From contig CM041465.1 of the NCBI GenBank assembly GCA_023213395.1, positions 17,670,001-17,734,000 of the forward strand: DNA of 64,000 nucleotides, in the 5' to 3' direction. This DNA comes from Cycas panzhihuaensis (Eukaryota; Cycadophyta). The position numbers and the translations under genes are program-made. Each line of letters starts with the position of its first letter. The stretch's first letter is position 1. The notes under the pieces were generated by a model that was not told where the DNA came from, did no database searches, and was given only the letters and a program-made list of their open reading frames with translations. Below are positions 46,950-59,644 of the stretch, in pieces.

Positions 46950-48732
46950 TATTTGTTAGAGGTTGGCAATGAAGGGACTTGGAGTTTAAGCTCCTTCATC
47001 ATATGCTCAAATGACCATATGGCAGAAGTAAGGGGGTCTAGATTCCTCTCAATCAGGTGAGAAGTAGACCTGGTGGGTTGCGAAGGTTTAGTTTCCTTAG
47101 CTGAGGGAGGTACCTCACGATGTTGTAAGGGCTTAAGAGGCTTCTTGAGTCTGGCTTGGATCTCAATAGCCTCTAACGCTAAGCATTTCACAATCACAGA
47201 GTCGCACGTGGTCACCCCCATTTTGAGGACTTCCACATATACTTTAGAGCGAAGTGCATTAACAAAAAGGTCTCTCTTCAGCTCCTTGGGCAACATGGCC
47301 TTAGTGGAGTGAAGAAGGTCATGGAATCATCTTACAAAGTCATGATTCATTTCACCGTGACCTTGTTTGAGCGATAAGAAGGATTTCATTCTGCTCTTAA
47401 ATGGATGGGCTATATCAAAGTAGTTGATGAATTCATCCACCAATTGCTAGAATGAAAAGATAGAGTGGGCAGGGAGGTGATAGAACTATTTAAGGCCATC
47501 GCCCTATAAAGATCGTGGAAACAGTTTCATTAAGATATGGTCGTAAGCCTAGTAGTCTATACATGCCATAGAAAAACTACGCACGTGTTCAGCTAGGTCT
47601 TGCAATGAAGTTCCATTAAATTTAGGAACTTCAGAAGGGTGAGGCAGTAGATTAGTTCTTAATGCCTCAATGGATAGCAGTGTCGACCTATAATCCATGA
47701 AGGGACGTGCCCTTACATGGGTCCTAGGGTCGACAAATGGCAACGGGCAAGGAATGGATGGGGGTGGTAAATCCATCCCTTCTTGGGGAAACACCCCTTG
47801 TTAGAAGGGGGCTTGAGGATAAACACCTTGGAAGGGAGCTAGGTTCCCTTGTGAAGGCGTAGCGAAAGAAGTCACACTGGATGGAAAAAATGGGGGGTGC
47901 GGGACTAGATTCTTCCTATATGGGCCGCCTGTAGATGGTACAACCCTATATGGGTGTAGCGGGTCCACCCCATAAGCTGGAAGGTGGTTCCCCTTACCCT
48001 ACCCCCAAGGTTGAGATGCATAACCTAGGGGTATGTAAAGGGAAGGACCATTAGATAGGTTTTAAATATATGTGGGAGCGGGTCCCATATAGCTAGTGGC
48101 AGTAACACTAGTAGGACCTCTAGGCCTACTAGGGAACATATGTGCCATGTTTGGGGGTGGCATATTCGCTTGTCTTGGAAGAGGTATACTAACCCCAAGA
48201 TGGGAAAAAGACACACCGCGAATGGGTCCTGAAGAACTAGGACCATGATTAAGAATAGAGGGTATGACACTTGTCCCCAAAGTCGGTGTAGAAACGGAGT
48301 GGGACGTGTACATAAGAATAGAAGGATTACTTGTCATGGGAGGCACAGGTGCAGATGAAGAAGTCACTCTACCATACAAAGCTTCTTCAAAGTACTCGCT
48401 GGGAGGTGCAGCTTGCTTAAAAGTACTCACTGATAGCTTTAATCATATCAACGGGAGGGGTATCTTCGTAACCATAAGAGGTTGATGGGACCTCAAATGA
48501 TAGAGACCTCGTATGCCTCCTCATAAGAATCACCAATTGGATGGTGAATCTCATGAAGAGGCAAGCCTTCTACTGTATGAGTAGAAGGATGAATGTCAAA
48601 GGGGTGAGGCTGGTCACCCGGGTAATAAATGGGATCTTTGCCCTCCTAAGTGGATCTTGAAATGGATGCGGGAAACTGTTGAGTTCCTAAGACCAAGGTG
48701 TGGTAAGCCCAGTCGAAATGATAGCCCTCCAT
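46950..48732 (-). pseudogene. Element C gag
   Basis: ATG at 48732 (MEGYHFD). The Pro/Ser-rich N-terminal region and the gag core match B block for block: LLSIEALRTNL, VPKFNGTSLQDLAEHVRSF (about 47590-47645), MKSFLSLKQGHGEMNHDFVR, ELKRDLFVNALRSKVYVEVL (about 47225-47290). One frameshift near 48430 and about eight stops. This copy helped fix the start of B gag. Confidence 0.85.
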
Positions 48733-48973
48733 TATCAAATCAGAATCTGATGATGGAAGGGAGCGATACGAAGAGTCTTCTAACAATAGTAGTAGACCTC
48801 GCAAATGACACAAGAAACGTTGCATGCAATGCCTTTACAAAAGTTATTAGAAGAGAGCATAGGGTATGAAGCACGTGTTGGGGGCTGCCCAATGGAAAAG
48901 AAAGTCAAGAAGATCACCTAAAAGCAATAGCACCAATAGGAAGAGAGGCGAGACTAGATCCTTTACTAGCAAG

Positions 48974-48991
48974 TCCCCAATATGGTCGCTA
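48974..48991 (-). other. Element C primer-binding site
   Basis: Minus strand TAGCGACCATATTGGGGA, one base after the LTR end; counterpart of 13253-13270. Confidence 0.55.
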
Positions 48992-48992
48992 G

Positions 48993-51577
48993 TGAAATGC
49001 GTCTATAGGATGGTCTCCTACGTTTAGTAAGATGTGGCTAACTAAGATGTAGTTGGGCTACGAGTGGGATCAAACGGCAAGAAAAATACTATGCAGGGTA
49101 TCTGTGCGCCGGAGCACAGATTCAGGACTTGTAAATGGTGCCCAATTACCTTTGGGCAATCTTTAGAGAAGGACGCAAGGCGAGGCCTTGGGTCGTCCCA
49201 AAAGAAGAGGCCCTCCTACCCCTTGGATGGTCGGGAAAAGGAAGAGGGATCCTAAAGAGTCACATCTTCCCAAGAGAGGGAGAAAGCAACATGTAGGAAA
49301 ATATGTATAGTATGGTATCCTACATGTGGGCTAATTGGCGAAGTGAAGAATGGATGACTCACACCCCCAAAAAAACTACCTACATGTGATATAAATAACT
49401 ATAAACAAAAGAGATGCACAAATGCAAGGATGAGTTCTTTTTCTCTTTTTCACTCCCTATGTGTTTTAACATGTAAACATATGCATAAAAAAAAACATTA
49501 CAGGAAAGGACAAAAAATAAGAAGAATACCTGGAAATGTAGAGCAGTTGGAGTGTTGTGACCTTTGATTCTTTGCATGCTCTCCCGCTCAAACTTGTCAT
49601 GTAGGTGAGAGACTAGCTAGCGACGGTTGCCGTAAGCGGTCAAGGGGCTATCTTACCTTCCCTAAACGTGTAAAAAAAATAAAGCAATAGAATGAATGGC
49701 AAAAACGAAATAAAGAAATACTAGTAACAAGAGGCTAACCTGTCAATGAGTTCGCCTCGTGCGTATTTCTGTTATCGCACAGCCTGCCAATCACAACACA
49801 AGAGTTTCTCCCTCCCGGTAGAGGGGATGCCAAATATACCTAATATATGCATATGTAAATACAAAGAACTCATAGAAAATCAAGTCAAAGAAATGTTACA
49901 TACTACTCCAAAACTCTAAGCAAAACTCAAACAAGTAGCAGCACCAAATGGTATCCAAAATGAAGGAGTTAGCCTCAGAATGGCCAACTTACCCATATGT
50001 ATCTCCACGTAGCCTTGAGGGAGGGAAAAATAAAGTGTACTAGCTATATGGGACAACAAACAAGAGAGGAAATAGACCAGTAGAATGATATACAAGCACA
50101 CCCAAGAGACGAAGTGCTATGAACAACAAATCGTCTAGTTGGGATGAGCTTAGGGTCACAAACCAACTGGGAAGGGTTTTGGGGCTTATGTGGTGCCCAA
50201 AACTAGCAGGCACAGGTCTGAAACTAGTGTGGCAAGGGGCTACCAATGTTGTTTCAGATCTAGAAATAGGCTCTCAAAATCCCTGGCCCAGCTCCAAGGG
50301 AGGCATGAGGTGGAAGAGGAAGGAAGGGAAGGGTTTGGACCCTTGGGGAGAAGGCTAATAAGGGGGACTGACCCCGTCTTTCTCCCTTCACCCTTCCTTG
50401 TGTAACCCTCTTGCACAGCCACCTTAAAGTGAGCTTATAGGAAATAAGAGGGGAGCACTGTAAAATAGGGAGCAATAACAAGCTCCTATAGGATGCAAAG
50501 CCAAGAGTAAAAAATAAAAACTAAGAACTATTCATAAAAGGGAGGAGAAAAACCATGAATCTTAGAGAAACAATGGAGAGGTACCTTGCAGCAGGAAGTA
50601 AGAGCTTGTTCCTGCCAGGAACTAGGAGGAGAAGCCTGTGTTTGGCAGCCTTTTCAGGCCTAGGATGAAGAGGAGGCTAACGTGGGAGCACAACTAAGAG
50701 CTTGGAACCTTAGAGCTTGCTTTGATGAGTTGTTGTGAGTCTTCCTTCCACCATGATGTAAACCTGCAAAGAGAGGGCCTGAGCTACTGGAGCAAGGCCT
50801 AAGATGCAGTAGGTATCCCTGTGGAAGGAGTACTAGAGCCAAAGAGCAAATCTTCTAGCAGTCTTAGAGAGAGAGTTAGAGTAGTCTCCAAAAAATGAAT
50901 GATGAAGAGACCCAAATGACTTAATTTTTGGGTTTTATATTCCCCTTAACCCTAAATGAGCATTTAGGATTATGGGAAGATGAGTAGGCCTGGACGCCAT
51001 GTGGCAGTTCTAAAAAGAGCTGAACCGCCACGATCGCTTTAAAAATAATTTTAATAGTCACATCAAGAAGAACTTCACAGTACCATGGTAAATATCATGG
51101 TACTGCTAAGTTTATAGCGGTACGAGCCTACAAGCTAAAATTAGGGTAGAAATAGGGCCTAAAGCCAAACGTGAGATATGCTGAGGCTGGGTAGGCTAGA
51201 AATTCCTGCCCAGGTGGCCGATAGGTGGCAAGAAGAGAGGAATGGGTCTTAATGGGGGGTCCTATCACACTTAGAAAGAGAATCAAGGTAGAGATAGGAT
51301 GTTTTCATGGACAAGATGCAACCAACTAAGGTGCTCGAGGAGTTGTGGAGATGTTGTGGGTGGTTGAGTACCATATAGGGTGCATGACTCGCTAAGGAGT
51401 GCCCCCACGGTGGGTCATCATAGGCTGAATAGGTGTAGATGACACAAAACCATCTATGAAGACATAACATGCAATCAAATATTCTTCATAAAAGAAAACA
51501 ACAACAAGGTGAGAAACATATACCTGAGCTTACCTGAGTCGACTCGTCCTAAATCCATTCCCAGTAGCCGAGAAACA
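48993..51577 (-). repeat. Element C 5' LTR
   Basis: 2585 bases, TGTTTCTC ... TTTCA on the minus strand. Palindrome pair at about 51060-51122 and TATA box at 50933-50940. It matches 37860-40448. The TCCTT duplication follows at 51578-51582. Confidence 0.9.
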
Positions 51578-51582
51578 TCCTT

Positions 51583-52560
51583 TTATTATGGATTTACCTT
51601 TGCCAACTTGGTTGTTCTGAAATGATGGTGTTAGATGTGCACACATTGGCTGGGAGTCACAACTTGTATCCTTTGGGGATCTATTATTAGATTCCAAGAT
51701 TTTGAGCAACTATTGAGCATCTCCCCCACTAAATTTTGGAATCTAGACATTGATATAAAGACATCTTAGAGTCAAGTCTAAGTAATTGATCTTCAGTTTC
51801 CACAAAGATAACATCTCTAGTGATAATGATTTTATGCTTTAAAGGTAGAAAAAACTTATATCCCTTTTTATCCATAGGGTATCTAATAAAGATGCCTTTG
51901 AGGGCTTTATCCTAGAGTTTGTTTCTATGTTCCTCTAGAATGTTATCATAACAAGTAGAGTAAAAAATTTTGAAGTAGGAGATGGAGGTGGTTTGTCCAT
52001 ACCACATTTCATGTGGAGAGGGGTTGAGCTTGGAGGGACTAATAGTGTTGATACAATACATGGCAGTCTAAATAGCCTCAGCATAAATATAGATAAGGAT
52101 GTTCTTATATACCAACATAACAGGAACTGTGTTTATGATGGTCCTATTCATATGCTTGACAACTCCATTTTGCTAGCATGTACTTGTAATAGCAATCTAA
52201 TGTTTGATCCCATGCTGATATAGGTACGATTCAAGCTCATTAGAGGTGTACTCGCCACTACTATTAGTCCTGAGTATTTTAATCTTGAATTCAGATTCAT
52301 TTTCCATATAGGCCTTGAAAGCTTGAAATATAGAAAAAGTTTCATCTTTCTTTTCAAGAAAAGCAACCCATACTTTCTTAGTAAAATCATTAATGAAAGT
52401 AATATAATACCACTTCTATTTAAGAGAAAGGATGGGCATAGGACCACATATATCTGAGTGTACAATCTATAAAGATTGGCTAGATTTCCACTGACTATGT
52501 TGAAAGGGTTATCTTTGAGATTTGACAATGATACATGCTTTGCATTTCAAGGGCTTAGAG
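51583..52560 (-). pseudogene. Element D integrase and pol linker
   Basis: Minus-strand copia integrase core in one frame with stops: HSDICGPMP (first Asp, about 52450-52475), FINDFTKKVWVAFLEKKDE (about 52345-52400), RTNSSGEYTSNELESYL (about 52220-52270), QNGVVKHMNRT (the usual catalytic Glu reads Lys). GYKFFLPLKHKIIITRDVIF (about 51810-51870) is the standard end-of-integrase block. It is cut by C shortly after, before RT. Confidence 0.85.
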
Positions 52561-53110
52561 GAGAGCCTAGGAATACTAGGAAGAGTGCCATGTAGTTGTC
52601 TTAAATGATTAATTTTAATATATCCCATATGAGAATGCCATAGGGTCACTTCGGACAGCTTTTGAGGAGTCAAGGTTATGCTAAAAGTAGAGTCATCATC
52701 AACATAGTTAGCTTTAGAGGATGGTAAGCCAATTAGGTGAAAAATTTTACCATCAAGAATTATGGTCATAACCATAGCATTTGAAGGAGGGTAAATAACA
52801 TAGAGAGTTTAATTAATTGTAGTTACACTAAGATCAAATCCATGAGAGATAAGGGTAGAAAGGGAGAGCAGGTTCTACTTTAGAGCACGAATATATAAAA
52901 CATTAATAAGAGTAAAATATGGAAGTCTTAGGAATTTCAGGAAAATGGTTCTAAGTCCTTTGACTGGCTAAGATGATTTATCAGCTATGTGTACAACACC
53001 ACAAACTTCATAGCCAAAATCCTAAAAGAACTAGTAATGACAAGTCATATATTGCATTGTTCTAGTATCCATGATCCAAGATGAAGTATTTGAGGTAGTG
53101 CTATTTGTAA
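52560..53110 (-). pseudogene. Element D protease and pre-integrase region
   Basis: SSWIMDTRTMQYMTCHY (about 53035-53085) corresponds to the copia protease block WIxDTGAxxHMT, with Gly-Ala lost. The pre-integrase block LWHSHMGYIKINHLRQL (about 52600-52655) and CKACIIVKSQR follow. Several stops. Confidence 0.82.
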
Positions 53111-53199
53111 CTCCAAGTGGTGAAGGCAAAAGTAAATAAGCATAGCCATAATGACTCTCAATATACTTAATGGATCTATCAATAACATTTGATGAAGTG

Positions 53200-54030
53200 G
53201 TCCCAATTATTTGAAGGTGTGCATGAGTAAATTGCATTCCACCAAAAGAATCTTTAAAAGAAGTATTATGAATATTATGTGTACCATGACACTATTGATA
53301 GTTTGGTAGTTTATTAGTTTCAGTTCTATAATTTTTGGCATAATGTCCTTTACTATAACACCTTTGGAACATAATTATTTAATTCTAGCCCCATAAGAAG
53401 TATTACGTTGGTAGATTATCTCTGATTTTTGGATCTAGGTCCAAGTTTATTATTTTAGCCTTGGCCTTAAGACTATTTTTGTTGGAATTAAGGAGCCTAT
53501 TGACCAAGAGGACATTATCTTTATTGTCTACTTTTGCCTCTTCCATGGGAATTACCACCTCTACAAGAGTATTGACCTTGAGTTTTGGTATAAAAATTAT
53601 CTTCTTCCACTTCAAAAGCAACATCAGTTGGATCTGATATAGTGGCAAAGTTGGTATCAAAGGTCTTATCAAATTCAATGAACTTGCCAATAAGATCCTC
53701 AAAGTTTAGGATCTTCAAAGTGCCACTATATTAAAGACTTTCCATACTATATCATCTACAACTTCATCGATAAGATTATGCAGAGAATAATCAGTGACAA
53801 GAAGTATCCCTACACAAATTTTATCATCATCAATTTCCCATTAGTATTTGGTAGTAGCTTTACTGGGAGTAGTTAGAGCACCTCCTCTAGAAGTAGCTAT
53901 GGTAGTTGTAGCAGTAATAAATGGTGTAAGTTGCAAGTGATCTCTCCAAATACTTTCATATTTTATAATATTTCTAATACCAGTGAAACACATGTCTTGA
54001 TTTTCTTTCCTTTTAGGAATGCAATTCATA
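53200..54030 (-). pseudogene. Element D gag remnant
   Basis: It reads from MNCIPKRKENQ (about 54029) through WEIDDDKICVGILL to a zinc-knuckle-like CYSKGHYAKNYR (about 53330-53370), with Cys to Tyr/Ser changes. It is shorter than usual copia gag and shifted in frame at least twice. Confidence 0.65.
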
Positions 54031-55269
54031 TTTTACTTAAACTGTGAAGATATGGTGTCCTTTGAGAAGGAAAAAAATGAATAAGGGACTATAAAAGTGA
54101 TAGTAATAAATGACTAATCATTGTTTATAAATGGGAGATGCAATGAAGCAGTGTAGCATAAGGAAGAAGAAGTGAGAATGGCTGCTCAAAGATGAAGGAA
54201 GCAACCTAGAGAAAATTTTAAAATTAGAAGTAATATGAGAAGAACTATAATTAAAATTAGCCATCAACACTTGTGGAAAATATTAACCTAATGCAACAAG
54301 AATATAAGAAGCACTATGATGAAAATTGGACACTAACACTTGTAGTAAATATTAATCTAACACAGTGGAAACATGAGAAGTACTATGATGAAAATTGGTC
54401 ACTAATACCTATGGTAAATATTAACTTGACGTAATAGGAATATGAGAAGCACTATGGTTGTGATTATACTATGGATCACTTTATAAATAAGTGATTAATA
54501 TACAAGATTGTAGGCCAATGTGGAAGCTGATATCATTGGGTGTACACAAATTGAAACTCAAATGTAGGATGCTTAATCAACCTAATAACCTCTAACTTAT
54601 GTCTAATATGTAGTTGAGGTTGTCTGAAGGGATGCCTATGCTTCTAGTAGAATTAAGTTGGCCTTCACTCGTGATACCCGCAATTATGCTTGGTGATAAA
54701 ATCTAAGTCACAACGAAACCTAAGTAATCAAAATCCTCACCCAGTCCACCAATGAGTAGCTATATACCTCTTATGAAGAGTGGTATGTACATACCCATAG
54801 CTATGATGGATATTGAATTGGGTATATTTTAATATTGTATTAAAGTTTTAGTTTTCTTGGTTGATTATAAAGATAATCCCTAATTGAGGTACAATGGTAT
54901 GTCTAGCCAAACCTCACAAATATTCTAGTTCAGTCTAGTCTCAACTTCAAACCTACACCTCCTTTATGGCATGATATTATGTCAACCAAGGTATCTCAAC
55001 CTTGGTGAGTATGTGAATAGGTATAATATGGTAAAAAATAATGTACACGATGCGTTCCTTTTAGGGAGAGTGAAAAGATTATAGAATTTACATCAAATGT
55101 AAATATAATTAAAAATAGAGTGCTTGCTTGAAGTTATTTTAGAGTGATAAAATATAATGTTAATAAATGAGTGAGGATGCTAGATATTTCTCTGATCTAG
55201 GTATTCTTTTTTACTCACTTTTATAATGGGATTTTAGGCCTTATAAAAAGAAGGAAGAAATTTTTTTCA

Positions 55270-55304
<35 letters not shown>

Positions 55305-56144
55305 TTACTAAAATAGTAATAACTTTCTCCCATGATAAGAAAATTGAGTACTAAATTTTGTGCTATAAACTAAACTCAGAGCTTCATCTTTAGGAAGTGG
55401 AATCAAGACCAAATGAGTTCTGGAAAATTTTTGTCAGCCCTACAAAGTTGGCAGAATATATATTTTTTAAATTCTTACTAAAAATAACTATTGTTCACTA
55501 AAATAATAATAACTTTCTCATATGGTAACAAAATTGGATGTTAATTTTTGTGCTAGAAACTAGACTTAGAGCCTCATCCTTACTAATTAGAATCAGGTTA
55601 ATTGGGGCTTTGTAGAATATTTGGTAAACCTATGAAGTTTAGTAAGTAGATTTTATTTCTATAGAAATTTTAGCTTGCTAATATCTCATCAACACATGAT
55701 ACCATATGAAATTTCAATTATTTTTTTATCACTAGGATCCCAATATAAGTAAGTTAAGAGCATACAATGATAGATATTTTAAATGGCTCCAAATTATTTT
55801 AAAAAAGTGGGTAGAACCTCTTCTTACAATCATTCTTCTAAAAGCTAGAAAATTTTTGGCAGCATTTCTCCTTATTAAATGGATAAAAAGAGGGGAAATA
55901 AAAAAAGAATGAGATAATATAAATGGCTACCAAATGATTGGAATCCTTGGGCCTTACAACTCCTTATATTGTGCTTCCAAACTTATAAAAGAGAAAGGGA
56001 AAGTGAATAATACTAAATATGCTATGATAAAAACTTAAAAATATTTCTAAATGCACTTTCATAATCACCTTCACCATATGGATTATGGGGGAGAAGGAAG
56101 TGATGGCTCAATTGTAAGTGCAATTGGGGAGTATGAAGGAAGAA
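54031..56144 (-). other. Element D leader with tandem repeats
   Basis: No gene is seen. Two repeat blocks: a unit of about 68 bases in 3.3 copies (about 54233-54455, each with GAGAAGCACTATGATGAAAA-like text), and a unit of about 190 bases, two clear copies and one weak one (about 55300-55870, with ACTTTCTC and AGAAACTAGACT-like text). A run of 27 A lies at 55274-55300. The leader is unusually long for copia. Confidence 0.6.
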
Positions 56145-56157
56145 AGCTTTGATACCA
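56145..56157 (-). other. Element D primer-binding site (initiator-Met tRNA)
   Basis: Minus strand TGGTATCAAAGCT, two bases after the LTR end; the standard site is TGGTATCAGAGC. Confidence 0.82.
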
Positions 56158-56159
56158 CA

Positions 56160-56444
56160 TGAAAAGAATAGATCTATCATTCATCTCCATGTACTAAATA
56201 CAAAGTCAAATATGGGAGTAAGAGAAACTTGAGAGGAAGAGAGTAGCTCTCATAAAATAGGGAGATAAGAATGAGCCTCCTCCATTGAGCTTTTACTTTT
56301 ATATTGAGAGAGGTAGTATTAATGTTAGGTGAAATAAAATTACACATAATGCATATGAAAGTGTATTTCATTTAAATAATCTAATTTAAAGTTCACTTAA
56401 GACCCTTTTTATAACTAATTAGCTAATGTAATGACCTTGCAACA
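56160..56444 (-). repeat. Element D 5' LTR
   Basis: 285 bases, TGTTGCAAGG ... TTTTCA on the minus strand, matching 35340-35592; TTAAC duplication at 56445-56449. Confidence 0.87.
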
Positions 56445-59400
56445 TTAACTAGTTTCATTAATAACTTAACATTCTAATATATTCTAGTTAATTGATTCAA
56501 GTACCTTGTAACATATGATTGATTTAGAATAACTCCTTATAGATACAAGACCAATATAAGATCAATTAGTTACTTTTAGAGATGAAGTTATTTTAAAGAT
56601 TTCCAAGATTGGAAATATTCCTATTTTATTAAAGAATTTAGATGCTCCACATCATCTCAATAATGTTTTTTATGTACCTAACATAACATGTAATTTATTA
56701 TTTGTTAACTAGATAAATAAGTAAAACTTTAATATTTTATTTAGTCATCTTAGAAAATACCTAATTATATATCTAAATAAGAACCTAATTTCCTCAAGAT
56801 ATGAAGATTAGGGACTATAAAAGCTTGATGTAATAACTAGACCTTGGATCCAATCATATGAATTTAGTTCTTGTAGTAATTTAATTTCCACTTTTTATAC
56901 TTCTACCTCAATTTAGATATAGTTAAGCAATTTATTTTAAAAGCATTTATCTTAAAGACTCTTAAAAGACTAGTTATGGCATCAATTCCTAGATCATTTG
57001 AATATGAATAGTCTTCATCTACTTTATAAACTAAAAATGGTGCATGGTATACTTAATATAAAGTAGACTAAATGTATTTGTGAGGCTTATGTTATGGGAA
57101 AATATCATTAGGTTCTATTCAAGTTAGATGGAAGAGCCTAGTATGTTAAAGGACCTTTAGGCTTAGTATATTTAGATATTTATGGGCCTATGTCATAAAC
57201 ATCCTTTAGAGGCTAATGATATTTCATTACATTCATTGACGATTATTCTAAAAAAGTGTATGACCATTTTTTGAAGCAAAAATTAGAAGTATTTAATAAG
57301 TTCAAAGAATTTAAGTATGGTGATGAGCTAAAATTTAGAAAGTCAATCAAAATCCTCATTGTGATAATGGATATGAATATATATCAAATAAATCCACCTA
57401 ATTCTATAAGGATAGTGGCATCAAATAATAGTTTTCTACCCCTTATACATATTAGTAAAATGGAGTTGCTGAGAGAATGAATTGGACCTTGGCTAGTAAA
57501 GGTAAAGCCATGCCTGCTACTAATAATTTAGGACTTTAATTTTGGGTTGAAGTCCTTCATATAATTGTTTATCTTATAAATAAAGGTCCAACTAAGGAAG
57601 TATTAAATATTACTGTTAAGGAGGCCTAATTAGGTCAAAAGCCCATAATCTCATATTTACACACTTTTGGTTATACAACATACACACTCATACTAAAAGA
57701 ACAAAAGAAAAAGTTAGATAATAAAAGTAGGAAATATATCTTTATTGGTTCTCAACCTTGCTACAAAGCATATACATTATATGATCCTACCACCAAGCAA
57801 ATGTATACATCTCAAGATATCATTTTTTAAAAGAGAACCATGATTTAGATGTCACTCAATTCTCATTTTTCTATTATCAATCTAAAAAAGTACCCACTAC
57901 TTCTCCTACTCCTCAAAGTGTTCCTTCAAAATAAATGCCTCCTACATCATCATATACTCCTAGTACACCATCTGTACCACCTACCTCTACATCCATATCT
58001 ACTCTAACCAGTCCTATAAAAGACATCCAAGATGAGGTTACTTCCGAGTGGCTTCCCAAATGCTATTTGTAGATAATCTCCTCTGCTCTTTCACCACCAG
58101 AACAAACAAAGAGGTAATCTAAATATAAGCCATCCACCAGCTTCACATTAATGGAAAAATTATTGGAAACTCCTAAACCAACCACTTTTGAAAAATCTAG
58201 TATAGATTAAAAGTGGCAAGCAATTATAAATAAGGAGATAGATTCTATTTTATAAAATAATATATGGGATCAAGTAAAGTTGCATGAAGGAAAGAAACCT
58301 ACTGATTGTAGATGGATATACAAAATAAAATTTTATATAGATGGCTCCATTTAGTAGCATAAAGAATGTTTGGTCACCAAAGATTTTAAACAAATTGAAG
58401 GTGTTGACTATGAGGACACATTTATACTAGTAACTAAGATGACCATTGTCAGGCTTGTTTTGGCACTTGCAACTCAATTTAATTGACCTGATCATCAAAT
58501 GGATGTAAAAAGAACCTTCTAAAATGGTAATTTATAGAAGGAAATATATTTAAATCAACCTTCTAGCTTTGTTGTTTAAGGAAAGAACACCTAGTTAGAA
58601 AGCTAAAAAATACTTAGTATGGCCTTAATTAATCACCCCTTACTTGGTATATAAAAAATGATGAATATTTTTAAAAGCATGGATTAAAACACTCATATTT
58701 AGATCCAAATTTATATATCAAAATCCATAATGATTTGATCACTCTAGTTGTACTTAACATTAATGATTTGTTGATAATTAGTAATGACATAGAGTGGATT
58801 ATATATCTCCAAGGAGAACTAAATAGATATCTTCCTCTTACAAACTAAATATATAATGAAATCCTTTAGAAATTTATAATGGAAGAATACAAACCATTAC
58901 TAACTCCTATGGAGATAGGATTAAAATTGGACATTGATGAGCATAGAAAATCTATGAATCTTACATTGTATAGGTAACTTATGGGGAAATTAATTTACCT
59001 CACTTATACTCAACCTAATATTACATATGTCATTGGGATCTACTTAAGGTTTATGACATAGCACAATACTTGACATTGGAAATTAGTAATGAAAATCTTA
59101 AGATATCTTTATGGTAGTCTCCAGTTTGTACTTGATTACTGTCATGTTGATAATCCTTTATTGATAGGTTATATAAATACAGATTGGTCTAGATACAAAG
59201 ATAGTCATAGATCAATTTCATGCTACTATTTGAACCTAAGTTTTGTCTTAATTTTATGGTGTTACAAAAAGTAGCCTAATGTCACTCTATCTTTAACTAA
59301 AGTTGAGTATAAGTCCATTATTAGTACAACTATTGAGGCTATCTAGCTTAGAAGGATTCTTAAAGAGCTTAGAATCAATCAAACATAAGCTAGTTTATTA

Positions 59401-59640
59401 TTCTATGATAATTAGAGTATTCTTAAATTGATAAATAATCCTATGTTCCATGCTAATATAAAACACATTAAAGTGCACCATCACTTCATCAAAGAGCATG
59501 TTCAAGATAATGAAATAGATTTAGTCTATAAGCCAACCATGATCAAATAGTACATATTTTATAAAGACACACTCTCATGACAAATTTTAAAGGTTTTATC
59601 TTGGCCTTAATGTTGGATTTAATGAACTCATTATTAAGGG
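56445..59640 (+). pseudogene. Element E pol remnant (protease to RNase H)
   Basis: Copia order on the plus strand, heavily stopped. Pre-integrase LKNLDAPHHLNNVFYVPNIT (about 56630-56690). Integrase: FIDDYSKKVYD (about 57232-57265) and a later WVEVLHIIVYLINKGPT-like stretch. RT: EGKKPTDCRWIYKIKF (about 58285-58335), DFKQIEGVDYEDTF (about 58381-58425), QMDVKRTF, and the active-site region near 58755-58775 (degenerate). RNase H: TLSITKVEY-like and the ending KHIKVHHHFIKEHVQD (about 59461-59510). The polypurine tract AAGGGAGGG (59636-59644) follows. Confidence 0.85.
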
Positions 59641-59644
59641 AGGG

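Larger units (their letters stand above)
37860..51577 (-). mobile_element. Element C: Tat-like element lacking RT, RNase H and integrase, inserted in D
   Basis: 13.7 kb on the minus strand, with LTRs 48993-51577 (5') and 37860-40448 (3') and a TCCTT duplication. It has gag, protease, the antisense gene, the central palindromes and the stand-alone archaeal-type RNase H in the same order as A and B. The sequence passes from the protease linker (about 45085) straight to the post-pol region, so the whole RT-RNase H-integrase segment (about 3 kb in B) is missing. LTRs differ by about 10% over 310 bases compared by eye. Confidence 0.9.
35340..56444 (-). mobile_element. Element D: Ty1/copia retrotransposon inserted in E, carrying element C
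   Basis: Minus-strand element with LTRs at 56160-56444 (5') and 35340-35592 (3') and a TTAAC duplication (35335-35339 and 56445-56449). Order on the minus strand: primer-binding site, long leader with tandem repeats, gag, protease, integrase, then RT and RNase H after the C insertion. The order integrase before RT identifies Ty1/copia. Its own length without C is about 7.4 kb. Confidence 0.9.

Noticed and set aside
54233-54455. CRISPR-like spaced repeats
   Set aside because: The units are contiguous, diverged tandem repeats without distinct spacers, in plant transposon DNA.
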